From positions 106,295-170,294 of the forward strand of contig NZ_QGMY01000011.1 of NCBI RefSeq assembly GCF_003173355.1: a stretch of 64,000 nucleotides of DNA, in the 5' to 3' direction. Shown here piece by piece: positions 46,501 to 55,313 of the stretch. Origin of the DNA: Methanospirillum lacunae. GTDB lineage: Archaea; Halobacteriota; Methanomicrobia; Methanomicrobiales; Methanospirillaceae. Within the stretch, counting starts at the first letter, position 1. Every line of letters starts with the position of its first letter. The notes below the pieces were generated by a model. It saw nothing but the letters and a program-made list of their open reading frames with translations. It was not told the origin of the DNA and did no database searches. Both the position numbers and the translations under genes were made by a program.

Positions 46501-47730
46501 ATGTACGATCTCACGGCTCTTAGAGAGGAGTTCCCGGTCCTTGAAGAGGTCATCTACCTTGACAACGCTGCAACTACCCAGACTCCGGTCCGGTCAGTTG
46601 AGGCTATCTGCGATTTCTTTTATGAGTATGCCGGAAATTATGGGAGGGGCACACACCGGCTTGCCAGAGAGACAACTATCAGGTGTGAGGAGAGCAGAGA
46701 AGAACTTGCGACATTTCTCGGAGCTTATCCTGAACAGATCATCTGGACCGGGAATACCACAGGGGCAATAAATCTTGTTTCACAGGGACTTGCATGGAAG
46801 AAAGGCGATGAAGTGCTCTGCACTGCCCTTGAGCATCACTCCAATCTTCTCCCCTGGATGGCGCTTAAGAAACGGGGAGTGAAGATTGGTATCATCCCCC
46901 ATGAAGGAGGATATGTCGATCCCGACTCTGTGAGTGATATGATCACCGGAAAGACCCGCGTTGTTGCAGTCACCCAGATGTCAAATGTCACCGGGACTAT
47001 TCAGCCGGTTGACGAGATAGCTGACATTGTCCATGATGCCGGTGCAGTCATCGTGGTTGATGGTGCACAGTCGGTTGGACATATTCCGGTTGATATCACC
47101 AAGATGGATTACCTGGCTATAGCAGGGCATAAAGGTCTCCTTGGTCCACAGGGAGTTGGTGCCCTCTATGCCGAGGATCCTGCAACGTTGTCAGAAAGCC
47201 AGTATGGTGGCGGAACAGTCACCTCAGTCTCATTTGAGGAAGTAACACTCCGTCCTGTTCCTGCACGGCTTGAGCCAGGAACACCAAACATTCCGGGAAT
47301 TATCGGGATGGGTCCTGCTATCAGACTGGTCGATGAACTAGGCGCTGAAGCGATCGCCGATCATGAAGAGGCACTGGGGACTGCTCTATTTGATGCCCTG
47401 GAAGAGATTGGCCTGGTTGATATCTTCAGCCCGAGAGGAACTCCGGTTCTCTCGTTCGGTGTCCAGGGTCTACACCCGGATCTTGTTGCAACCCGGCTTG
47501 ATGATATGGCAGCAATCTGTGTGAGGAGTGGTATGCACTGTGCAGAACCGTATGCCCGATCTTTCTGCGACCAGGGAACCGTCAGGGCGTCGGTTGCCTG
47601 TTATAATACAGAGGAGGAAGTCATGATTCTCGCAGACACACTTCGGGAAATGCTTGATGAATGGGATCCGGATTCTGAACCTGATTATGTCCCGGAACCT
47701 GATCCCTGGGAAAAGAGTAAGTGTCCCTGA
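46501..47730 (+). CDS. sufS: Cysteine desulfurase, SufS/CsdA type
   Basis: The protein has 409 residues and is a PLP enzyme that removes sulfur from cysteine for iron-sulfur clusters or thiolation. The PLP lysine is K211 in AIAGHKGLLGPQG. YLDNAATTQTP begins the fold and EHHSNLLPW carries the stacking His. The persulfide cysteine is C347 in VRSGMHCAEP, as in SufS. A C-terminal acidic tail (WDPDSEPDYVPEPDPW) is longer than usual. No sufBC or iscU genes are adjacent. Many methanogens use sulfide directly, so its actual role (clusters, tRNA thiolation) is open. Confidence 0.92.
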   Translation: MYDLTALREEFPVLEEVIYLDNAATTQTPVRSVEAICDFFYEYAGNYGRGTHRLARETTIRCEESREELATFLGAYPEQIIWTGNTTGAINLVSQGLAWKKGDEVLCTALEHHSNLLPWMALKKRGVKIGIIPHEGGYVDPDSVSDMITGKTRVVAVTQMSNVTGTIQPVDEIADIVHDAGAVIVVDGAQSVGHIPVDITKMDYLAIAGHKGLLGPQGVGALYAEDPATLSESQYGGGTVTSVSFEEVTLRPVPARLEPGTPNIPGIIGMGPAIRLVDELGAEAIADHEEALGTALFDALEEIGLVDIFSPRGTPVLSFGVQGLHPDLVATRLDDMAAICVRSGMHCAEPYARSFCDQGTVRASVACYNTEEEVMILADTLREMLDEWDPDSEPDYVPEPDPWEKSKCP

Positions 47731-47777
47731 TTTCTGCAACCGGGAAGATTATCACACGTCAGAATGAAGAGTACCGT

Positions 47778-48629
47778 ATGAAGTACGTTCTGGTGCCAGG
47801 TATTCTGGTACTCATCTGTATATTATTCATCACTCCTACGCAGGCCGGCCCGGTGAACCTTTCAATTACCGGAGCATCCGAGCAGGGGGGGTATATCTCC
47901 ACTGACATTCTCTTCTCTCCGGGAACAGCGGGTATGGACGGGTATCTTACTTTGTGGTTCAATACCCCGGATGGAGATTGTAAGAACGCAAAGCTCCTCA
48001 CCTGGAAGACTCTCTCTTCGGGAGCTGAACCCGGGACAGTTCACATGGAATCAGCGGTTCCTGTTGATGTGACTCCGGGAACGTATACAATCTCTGCGAT
48101 CTACGGGACCGGGACATCATTTCCATCCTCGTGCGATAAAGGAACTTCTGCATCATCCACCGTGGTTGTTTCAACCCCGGGTCAGGCCGGTCATGATATG
48201 GCAGGGAAACTTGCAGCAAGTGGTGCATCATCTACTGGTCCCAAATATGCAATAGACACAATATCTGGTATTGACACGGCAGTACGGGTAGAGCCTGGTT
48301 CAGGGATTAAACCGGGAGTGACAATACGAAACCTTGGTGCTGATGATACCTCTGCGGGCCAGGTGGAGGTGCATGCCTTTCTCGGCGGCAATGAACTGAT
48401 TCCGGTGGATGCAGTGATCAGCCCGATGAAATCAGGAGAAGCTAAAGAAGAGAGCCTTTCTTTTACGGTTCCCGGATATATCCCGCAGCAGAGTTACCCG
48501 TTCTTTTTGATTATTGATCCACGGGGCGATCATGGGCTTGTTGATCCTGAATCGAACCTGAAACGGACCGGTGGAAAGATGAGTGTTGCAATTGAGGATC
48601 CCGGTGTCGGGTGCGGGTGTCACCAGTAG
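47778..48629 (+). CDS. Secreted protein with Ig-like (CARDB-type) domain
   Basis: The protein has 283 residues from ATG 47778. The frame runs to 47721, but the signal peptide begins here (MKYVLVPGILVLICILF, ending TPTQA). Two beta-sandwich parts are likely: residues about 25-120, and a CARDB-like domain (about 170-270) with VRVEPGSGIKPGVTIRNLG, GGNELIPVD and FLIIDPRGDHGLVDPESN. The C-terminus is cysteine-rich (VGCGCHQ). CARDB domains occur in archaeal cell-surface adhesins. The gene lies 47 bases after the desulfurase gene and may be co-transcribed, though no functional link is apparent. Confidence 0.78.
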   Translation: MKYVLVPGILVLICILFITPTQAGPVNLSITGASEQGGYISTDILFSPGTAGMDGYLTLWFNTPDGDCKNAKLLTWKTLSSGAEPGTVHMESAVPVDVTPGTYTISAIYGTGTSFPSSCDKGTSASSTVVVSTPGQAGHDMAGKLAASGASSTGPKYAIDTISGIDTAVRVEPGSGIKPGVTIRNLGADDTSAGQVEVHAFLGGNELIPVDAVISPMKSGEAKEESLSFTVPGYIPQQSYPFFLIIDPRGDHGLVDPESNLKRTGGKMSVAIEDPGVGCGCHQ

Positions 48630-48722
48630 GGCTCACGTACGGGTAACTTACTAATATTTCACAGAACAACAGTTTAGGGTCAGCGTGGTGTGGATACCTA
48701 TTCACACTATTCCTATTCTTGT

Positions 48723-48805
48723 GCGGGGATAGCCAAGTGGTCAACGGCGAACGCCTCAAGAGCGTTTCTCATAGGAGTTCAGGGGTTCGACTCCCTTTCC
48801 CCGCA
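48723..48805 (+). tRNA. tRNA-Leu, anticodon CAA
   Basis: The acceptor arms GCGGGGA and TCCCCGC pair over 7 bases, with discriminator A at 48805. The anticodon stem AACGC/GCGTT encloses the loop CTCAAGA, giving anticodon CAA. The long variable arm (TCTCATAGGAGT) marks a type II tRNA. The T arm is AGGGG-TTCGACT-CCCTT. CCA is not encoded and no intron is seen. It reads UUG leucine codons. The region after it is gene-poor. Confidence 0.95.
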
Positions 48806-48834
48806 TGAATCCGCCCAATCGTGTTCATATGTTG

Positions 48835-49020
48835 TTATCCGGATTCAACGTCTGTGTACTCTTTGGTATCGATCTTTGTGACAAAGAACCCTTTGTAGAT
48901 CTCCTCCTCATGGTTCCGGGTGATAACCCGGATGAGCAAAGGACCTGACCATGAAACAGTCCTCATGTTCTTGACGGAGGATGGCCTGTTGTTCAGGTCT
49001 GTAATGCTCGGATAATTCAT
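48835..49020 (-). CDS. Small hypothetical protein
   Basis: The frame has 61 residues and an ATG at 49020. It is supported by GGTGAG 8 bases upstream. The sequence is mildly basic in its first half and acidic at the end (KEYTDVESG), with no membrane segment or recognised motif. Another open frame upstream on the same strand ends in an ATGA overlap with it (stop at 49017). That frame has a 29-residue version from ATG 49106 (MFRIPSEKFRYVADD) but a poorly placed ribosome site. The two could be a small operon or the remains of a longer gene. I do not recognise the family. Confidence 0.45.
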   Translation of the reverse strand: MNYPSITDLNNRPSSVKNMRTVSWSGPLLIRVITRNHEEEIYKGFFVTKIDTKEYTDVESG

Positions 49021-49106
49021 TCAGGTATCTCACCTGGATGGTTCTTCATCGCGGCTCTGTAATCATCTGCGACATATCGGAATTTTTCGGAAGGAATGCG
49101 GAACAT

Positions 49107-49926
49107 TCCACCATGAAAATGAGTGCTATACCGGTCTCTAAAGAAGTATATCTTAGTAATAATAATTATTTTAGTACATACTACGGAATATGTGAATGTA
49201 TGGAGTAGGGATTTGTGATCACATCCTGGCATGTGACCATATATGTGAATTCTGAAGTTCCGCCAGGATAGATCCATGACCCGGATCTGACGGTATATGG
49301 TCCCCTGTTTTACATTTAGAACGAGATACGTCCGAAGACATGTTCCGCTCTATTCCCGCAGAAGAAATATTACCTCCGTAGGGAGGTGATCGCTCCGCTC
49401 ACATCATGACCTGTGATTATACAGAGAACGAGAAGGGTTTGGTACTGGTCATGAAGAGATGGGTTCAAAGGGTGAACCACCAAGATTGGGAATCTGCATG
49501 AGAATGAGTTCCCGGAACAGGTCAGGATTATTTCTATCCGGTTATTACCCGGTTTACCGTGGACCCTAGGCAGGATATGGGGCAGAATCCTCATCGGGGT
49601 GGGGAGCGAGCAGCGAAGCTGCAAGCGAAAGAGGACTGGTGGAGTTCTTCAGTCTTGCATCGTCTGTGGAAGGAGACCTACCATGTACAGACAGTATCTC
49701 GCTCACCAACTACGATGTTGATTCCCCGGACAATGCTGGAAACCTGGGCAGAAGGAATCGCCGCATTAATTTTCAACCGCTTTTCCAGCATCATCATGAG
49801 TCCGGATACTCCGGTCCGATCGCCTGATTCGTCATATACAGATCACCACCTCCTGAAAGATATTGGTCTTGTCGGGCCGAAAGGCCCGATTTAAAAAAGA
49901 GTACCTGACTTATTTTAAGCCTGTAA
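49107..49926. other. Gene-poor region with degraded coding traces
   Basis: There is no convincing intact gene. On the plus strand short stretches look protein-like but are broken: a 31-codon frame from ATG 49406, a frame around 49500-49710 containing FPEQVRIISIRLLPG, and a 59-codon frame from ATG 49715 ending at 49894. An ACCTCC-GTAG-GGAGGT hairpin lies near 49372-49387 and would bury a strong ribosome-binding sequence. I read the region as decayed insert material downstream of the tRNA, with low confidence. Confidence 0.35.
49872..49889. terminator. GC-rich hairpin with GNRA loop
   Basis: TCGGGCC and GGCCCGA form a perfect 7-base stem around the loop GAAA, followed by TTTAAAAAA. It lies just beyond the stop of the minus-strand TPR-like gene (49927) and could end that transcript or one coming from the left. 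The 59-codon plus-strand frame from 49715 runs through it. Confidence 0.5.
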
Positions 49927-51520
49927 TCACAGGGTATTTTCCAGTTCCGCTGCTTCCTGCTCACGGCCCTGGAGGCGGTATGCAGCAGCGAGGACCGGGA
50001 TTATTTCATCCAATGGTAGTGCCTGCTTTTTGAGAAGTTTCTCACAGATACCAACGGCCCGTTTCGGTAATCCCGCTTTATTCATGTATGCTGCACTGAG
50101 AATCATTGCATTCTCTTCAGGGTACCCGACTGACACCGCCCGGTCAATCAGAGCAAGGCATCCCTTTACATCCCTATTCATCAGCCGCTCATATGCCCTG
50201 ATGAGATGAACCCCGTCATGATTTTCTCCCTCCTCCATGAAATGACGCAGGGATACGATATCATCAAGCCGGCCGGATTTCAGGGCCATGTCAAAGATAA
50301 TTTCGACATCCTCGAATAATACATGGTTACGGACATATCCCGATACCAACTCGAACGCCTCATCATACCGGCTTTCTGAAAGCAGTGATTCAAGTTCATG
50401 GTCTTCTTCCCAGCCTTCATCATCCTCATAGCTGTCATACCGCCAACCGGGCCTGAACTTATGAAAATCCGGGATTTTTCCCGGGACTATCCCCTCAGAT
50501 ATATGCAGGTCCGGGTTATCCTTGAGGATTACCCGGATAAGAGATGAGGCCTGCTCCTGGAACTCGGTCAGCATGATCCATTCAAGGGGTCCCAGGATCA
50601 GGTCATCACGGTGAAGAACAATACTCCTGATCTCGGCTAGGAGGTTGGAGTCTGGAATCCCTGCCACCATTCCCTGGATTAGCAACTGCCTGACGAGGTA
50701 TTCCCTTGTACTATCACGGAGGTCCTCGAGGATCTCTTCAGCCCCTTGGCGAAGGATATCAGTAGTAAAGAGATGTATGGCAAGAAATTCCTATACTATT
50801 TTTGTAGCAGTTCCTGACATGAGAACCGCTATCCAGAGACCCGGAAGTACAGCCTCTCCCCCCTCATCACACATATAGGGAGTAAGGTATCCTTCCAGGA
50901 AATCGCCGTTATAGAGGTGGAGAGACCTGATAAGTGAGTACGCTTCCTCCTCCCTTCCGGGTATGATATTATCCCGGATAAGGAGACGGACCCCTTCAAT
51001 CCGTTCCCGAAACGGATGATACGTAAGCAAAGAATAATCATCAGGATCCTGGACAAAAGCAACATCGGCACGGCTATCCCCAAGTTTCTCTTCCGAGCAG
51101 GGCAGCCCACCGCAAGGCCGCCTCCCCTTCATTTCCGATCCTTCCGGCAGCCAGAAATCCATATATTTTATCCTTGAGTGATTCTGAAGTCCCGGGCACG
51201 TATGAACGGAAAATTTCCTCTGAGGAGATGGTATCTCCAACCCGGCGGCAGTGATCTGCATACCGGAACCTGAAGATCGGATAATCCATGATACGGGAGT
51301 CATGTGAGATCAGGGAGATTGCAGCCTGATCATCATGGAGGGAAGTCAGCAGGGCTTCAAGTGAGAAGAATGCAGGATAAAAATCATCATCCTCTTCAAT
51401 CAGGCCCCGTACATCTGTACAGATATCGGAGATTTTTTTTGATCCTGACTGGTCTCCGAGGAGATCAAAGCCATCTGATAAAACCCTGACATTATCCTTG
51501 TTACCAAAAAAGGAGTGCAT
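49927..51520 (-). pseudogene. Disrupted TPR/helical-repeat protein gene (frameshift plus in-frame TAG)
   Basis: Three pieces add up to one protein of about 530 residues. The first is open from ATG 51520 to about 51085 (MHSFFGNKDN to EAALRWAALLG). The reading then continues in another frame at about 51085 (EEKLGDSRADVAFVQD) down to a TAG at 50791-50793. After that TAG the same frame stays open and protein-like (EFLAIHLFTTDILRQGAEE) into the last 252-residue piece (LTEFQEQASSL to REQEAAELENTL). The C-terminal part has TPR-like helix pairs. One frameshift (near the GAAGAGAAAC run) and one nonsense codon suggest decay or sequencing error. Pyrrolysine readthrough of the TAG would still not explain the frameshift. 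Function unknown. Confidence 0.65.
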
Positions 51521-51686
51521 ATATCCAATGCAGATATTTCATGAATACTACTTATGCAATCCCTTGTGTCGGGATTGATTGGAAGAGGTTGTCCAGTGTG
51601 AAGAATCTCACTGGACAACCTCCCGGGAAGAACCCAATCATATGGCGGGTATTTATATCCCACCCTCTCAAAAACGATGATAACGC

Positions 51687-52517
51687 ATGATCTCAGTCAA
51701 TGGAGCAACTCTCCAGGAAATAGAGACTATGAGGATAACGTATCTCAGTTCTCTTCCTGAATTTCAGGATTTATATCTGGAACTACAGATCCCCTATGCT
51801 GATGTAGTGATTCTCTCTCATTGTGGGACCATTATCGGCTATGCGATCATGAAGGGGGGAGTGATGCTTGAATTTTTCGTAAAGGACACTTTCGGGTCTG
51901 ATATTAATTTACATTTTCCAGAGATTGTCAAAACCTGCAATGTTGAAAGAATACTAGTTCAATCGTTTGATCAGGTATTGATGAAATGCTGCTCCCGGAT
52001 GAACTCGTATCACGAGGTTGGTCTCATCTATCGTGATTTCACTCAAGTAACAATACTCAGGGATCCAGATATCTCGTTTCGGCTGGCAACCCTTCAGGAT
52101 CTGTCGTTTCTTCAGATGCAGGAGGATGAGGTTTTTGAACCAAAAGATATGATCTCTACTGCAATCGAGAAGAGTGAGATCGTTCTTTGCCTGAGCGGGG
52201 AAATGATCCTCGGTTGTGGATTTATTACCCGGATTCACCCGAAATGGGCGTATTATGATGTCGGTGTCTGGGTAAGCCCCGAATTCAGATTGCATGGGTA
52301 TGCAACCCGGATCTTATCCTGGTTAAAGGACACCTGTGTTAATAACTGCTGGATTCCGGTATGTGGCTGTGGAGTCGAGAATATTGGTTCGCAGCGGACA
52401 ATTGAAAAGAACGGATTCATCAGTAATCACCGGCTCCTCTCTTTTAATGTCGGTCACCATGATAACCTGACCTCCCGAACGACGAGGACTTCCTCTACTG
52501 TCTCACCCTCTGAGTGA
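51687..52517 (+). CDS. GNAT-family acetyltransferase with extra N-terminal half
   Basis: The protein has 276 residues. The C-terminal half (about 128-262) is a GNAT fold: YYDVGVWVSPEFRLHGYATRIL contains the acetyl-CoA loop with a less canonical R-L-H-G-Y-A in place of R-G-x-G-x-A. GVENIGSQRTIEKNGF is the motif B/C region. The N-terminal 120 residues resemble a degenerate second GNAT unit (VVILSHCGTIIGYAIMKGG). The substrate is unknown. It stands alone, and its 3' end overlaps a HicB-like stub on the other strand. Confidence 0.78.
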   Translation: MISVNGATLQEIETMRITYLSSLPEFQDLYLELQIPYADVVILSHCGTIIGYAIMKGGVMLEFFVKDTFGSDINLHFPEIVKTCNVERILVQSFDQVLMKCCSRMNSYHEVGLIYRDFTQVTILRDPDISFRLATLQDLSFLQMQEDEVFEPKDMISTAIEKSEIVLCLSGEMILGCGFITRIHPKWAYYDVGVWVSPEFRLHGYATRILSWLKDTCVNNCWIPVCGCGVENIGSQRTIEKNGFISNHRLLSFNVGHHDNLTSRTTRTSSTVSPSE

Positions 52518-52595
52518 CATCCCGGAAGAGCGGGGCAACTGATAAAAAAAATCGCCATCTTCGGTGTCTTCTTCGACGACGACTTTCAGATTCAT
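52503..52595 (-). pseudogene. Truncated HicB-like (UPF0150) antitoxin remnant
   Basis: This frame of 30 residues begins MNLKVVVEEDTEDGDFF and continues QLPRSSGMSLRG before a TGA. It follows the start of HicB/UPF0150 antitoxins, which typically read ...VVVEEDEDGGYVA...LPGC.SQG, and stops exactly where the family would continue with D-T-x-E-E-A. No HicA toxin is seen beside it. The stub overlaps the GNAT 3' end by 15 bases. It is probably debris of a toxin-antitoxin pair. The rest of the gap up to 52752 is AT-rich with no gene. Confidence 0.5.
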
Positions 52596-52751
52596 ACGGT
52601 CATAGTCAGGTGTTGAGATTTAATAGTTTCCGCTATATGGAAATGTGAAAGAGAAAAGAAATTACCTGGATGCTCTAGTCGATTTGTGATTACAATATTT
52701 TTCTATCAGTGCTAAAAAAAGAAGTCATTCGTATTGATTCATGGGTTCATA

Positions 52752-53369
52752 ATGAAAGAGTTCAAAAGGGGATTTTATACAGGATTAACATTACAGTTAG
52801 CGATAGGGCCTGTATTTTTCTTTATCATTAATTTGACTCTACAAAAAACAATTTTTGATGGATTTGCAGGTGTTCTGGCCGTCACAGTTGTTGATTATTT
52901 TTTTATAATAATCTCAATTCTTGGAGTCGGTACATTACTCAAAGAAACTAAATTTAAAAGAGTTTTTGGGTATGTAAGCTCTGTTGTTTTGATACTATTC
53001 GGAAGTCTCATTTTAAAAGGAATATTATTCAGCACTGTTACAGTTTCAAAAATATCATCGGGAGCAGATATCCTGACAAGTTTTGTATCAGTGTTTTTGA
53101 TTACAATTTCCAGTCCGATGACAATTATTTTTTTCACAAGTCTGTTTACTGCAAAGGTAGTTGAATACAACTACTCAAAAAAGGAGTTAATTTCTTTCGG
53201 ATTCGGCACTGGCTTTGCGACTTTCATATTCATGGGATTATCTGTAATTATTTTTTCCTTTATTGGCAGTTTCGTTCCATTAATTATTATACAAATCCTC
53301 AATTGTGTTGTTGGTATGTTATTAATCGGGTATGGTATTCAGAGATTAGCCATAAACATAAAAGAATGA
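52752..53369 (+). CDS. LysE-family transporter
   Basis: The protein has 205 residues from ATG 52752. An in-frame TTG at 52734 is less likely. Six membrane segments are predicted. The N-terminal FYTGLTLQLAIGPVFFFIIN has the LysE G-x-x-x-x-x-x-x-GP signature, and SSPMTIIFF marks the second half-repeat. The family exports amino acids such as lysine, homoserine or threonine. The substrate is not predictable. The coding sequence is strongly AT-rich compared with the core genes, with many AAA/ATT/TTT codons, which suggests acquisition by transfer. Confidence 0.85.
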   Translation: MKEFKRGFYTGLTLQLAIGPVFFFIINLTLQKTIFDGFAGVLAVTVVDYFFIIISILGVGTLLKETKFKRVFGYVSSVVLILFGSLILKGILFSTVTVSKISSGADILTSFVSVFLITISSPMTIIFFTSLFTAKVVEYNYSKKELISFGFGTGFATFIFMGLSVIIFSFIGSFVPLIIIQILNCVVGMLLIGYGIQRLAINIKE

Positions 53370-53528
53370 GACACCCGGTATGATCATAGATAACTTCGCG
53401 ATCCTTTTCTTTTATGCATAGGTTACGAAACCCATCTGACATACCTGAAATAACTTTTTTGACATCTCCGGATGATAGTCGAATTACAATGGAGAAAATA
53501 TTTCTAGATTATTCCCTTTTTGTATGAT

Positions 53529-54209
53529 ATGATTGTCTTTGATACACCGGGTCCCGAGAATACATCTGCTATTGTAGGTATTATCAAAAAAGAATCACAC
53601 CGGTGTGATTACATCGTGGTTGCCTCAATTACCGGATCAAGTGCCTTACAGATCGCGGAAACATCGCCGGGAAGACCGATTATCTGTGTGACCTGTCCCC
53701 AGGGGATGTACTGGGAGGTGGATCAGATGAACCATGATCTGTTTGCAACAAATCCCGGACTCAGATCAATTCGTGATGAATGGATTCGGGATGGAAAGAA
53801 ACGGATTCCCATGGAGATAACCGCTGATAATCAGAAAAAACTGGATGCACTACAGATCCCGGTTGTAAAGGGAACGATTCCCTTTTTTGGTCCAAGTTTT
53901 TCAATCCGGCTTCATCTACAGCAGGTAACATCCCTGGATATTATTGCCAAAACTCTGGAATTGATCTCACCCGGAACCCTGGTCTGCCTGGAAAGTGTTC
54001 TGATGGCTACCGATGCCGGGGTAATACCGGAAGGAGTCAGGGTGATGGCCTGTGCCGGCACCGAACGGGGACTGGATACCTGCTGGATTATCAGAAGTGC
54101 GGCTTCTGCAAACCTTTTCCATCCTGAACGTGGTGCACGGCTGATTGAACTTCTTGCAAAGCCGGGTGTCGCAGAAACACCTGATATCTCGATTGAATAT
54201 CTCCGGTAA
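53529..54209 (+). CDS. Pyruvate kinase alpha/beta-domain-like protein
   Basis: The protein has 226 residues. ATG 53529 (MIVFDTPGPENTS) is preferred to the TTG at 53520 because related proteins begin with this F-x-x-P-G-x-E-N-T pattern. VVASITGSSALQIAE and PIICVTCPQGMYWE match the C-terminal alpha/beta domain of pyruvate kinase as a stand-alone protein. Such proteins are common in methanogens and their function is not established. The catalytic barrel is absent, so it is not a pyruvate kinase. Base composition is like that of the core genes. The neighbours do not suggest a role. Confidence 0.75.
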   Translation: MIVFDTPGPENTSAIVGIIKKESHRCDYIVVASITGSSALQIAETSPGRPIICVTCPQGMYWEVDQMNHDLFATNPGLRSIRDEWIRDGKKRIPMEITADNQKKLDALQIPVVKGTIPFFGPSFSIRLHLQQVTSLDIIAKTLELISPGTLVCLESVLMATDAGVIPEGVRVMACAGTERGLDTCWIIRSAASANLFHPERGARLIELLAKPGVAETPDISIEYLR

Positions 54210-54489
54210 ATGAAAAATTTGTGAATATTAAAACCGGTTTATTATCCATCAGTTTTGATTAGATATTCCTGTTGGACCGACCTGATCCGGGTTCCAGGAA
54301 TCATTCTGAATAGAGGATGTATAGAGGATCATTTGGGACAAACTCTTCTATCCGGATGAATATGTGTGAACTCTATTGAGGATCTTCTCATCTTTTCTTG
54401 AGGGTTGGTTCACCTATATGACAGTATTAAATCAAGGGACGAGAAATAAGGATACTACCTGCCTGAATCATTATTGTTCTGGATACATT

Positions 54490-55164
54490 ATGACAGATAT
54501 TGTCCTGGTGCACGGGGGAAATATGTCTACCCGGACATGGAACCTTCTCACAACCGGAGATCCGGTTGTTACCGAAGATGGGAGACTGGGAGCCCGGTAC
54601 TGGGAAGGAACGATTGCTGCACTCTCAAAAGAGCATCACCGGGTCTTTGCACCCTCTCTCACTGACGAACTAGTCGGAAGTCTGAAAGGACACATTGAAG
54701 AAGTAATCGCTGTTATCAGTGAAAACAACCTGCACCATGTCATGCTTGTCGGGCATAGTTATGGTGGAATGGTGATCACCGGGGTGGCTGCAGCGATGGT
54801 GGATAATATCAGTCATCTTGTGTACCTGGACGCAGCAGTTCCCGATCCCGGTGATTCTCTGTATTCACTTCTGAAACAGGGGCTCCGATCATCTGGAGAG
54901 CAGGTTCTCATCCCGGACCCGGCACCTCCATACGTGGAGACCCTGGATTTTGATCCACAGATTATCCGGTCAATTCCAAAGACCTATATTTTCTGTACAA
55001 AAAGTGAATATCTGGCCGTAACAGGTATCGCCAGAAAAAAGATCGAGGCCAGTCCGGATAGCTGGGAGTTTGTGGAGTTATTGTCATCACACGTTCCCAT
55101 GGCTGATAAGCCTGATGAGATATACCGCCTGTTAATCGGGATAGCGTCCGGGATTGATGTTTGA
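54490..55164 (+). CDS. Alpha/beta hydrolase
   Basis: The protein has 224 residues from ATG 54490. The frame extends to 54376, but the fold starts at DIVLVHGGNMSTRTW. The nucleophile serine is in VGHSYGGMV (about residue 84), the acid is likely the Asp in YLDAAVPD or a later Asp, and the His is in LSSHVPMADKP. It is similar to small esterases of the salicylic-acid-binding-protein/methylesterase kind. The substrate is unknown. It ends just before the palindrome region of the AAA operon. Confidence 0.85.
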   Translation: MTDIVLVHGGNMSTRTWNLLTTGDPVVTEDGRLGARYWEGTIAALSKEHHRVFAPSLTDELVGSLKGHIEEVIAVISENNLHHVMLVGHSYGGMVITGVAAAMVDNISHLVYLDAAVPDPGDSLYSLLKQGLRSSGEQVLIPDPAPPYVETLDFDPQIIRSIPKTYIFCTKSEYLAVTGIARKKIEASPDSWEFVELLSSHVPMADKPDEIYRLLIGIASGIDV

Positions 55165-55172
55165 AACTAGCT

Positions 55173-55255
55173 AAAAACCCCAATTGTGAGATTCTAGTAT
55201 AAATATTCTCTATAAACACCGTTATGAGAATTTGGGGTTTTTACTATTCTCATAA
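55173..55255. promoter_or_regulatory. Nested inverted repeats upstream of the DUF6414-AAA operon
   Basis: AAAAACCCCAA (55173-55183) is answered by TTGGGGTTTTT (55232-55242). Interleaved with the right arm is a second perfect pair, TTATGAGAAT (55222-55231) and ATTCTCATAA (55246-55255). A further half-site-like ATTCTC occurs at 55205-55210. A TATA-like AGTATAAATA lies between the arms of the first pair (about 55196-55205). The layout suits an operator, a terminator for the hydrolase gene, or both. It ends 58 bases before the operon start. Confidence 0.55.
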
Positions 55256-55313
55256 ATAAAAAAGAACAAAATTTGATAATCTATGAGTGTAGATAATTTT
55301 TCGAGATGTATGC

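Noticed and set aside
49382..49392. Possible 16S rRNA 3'-end fragment (GGAGGTGATC)
   Set aside because: It is complementary to the rRNA tail on the wrong strand and has no further rRNA similarity. It is better seen as a strong ribosome-binding sequence in a hairpin.
49370..49624. Minus-strand 84-residue frame
   Set aside because: Composition is not protein-like, it has no ribosome site, and short plus-strand traces overlap it.
50791..50793. Pyrrolysine codon in the TPR-like gene
   Set aside because: A frameshift in the same gene shows it is disrupted, TAG is used as an ordinary stop (for example in acnX), and no pyrrolysine genes are in the window. It is kept only as something to check.
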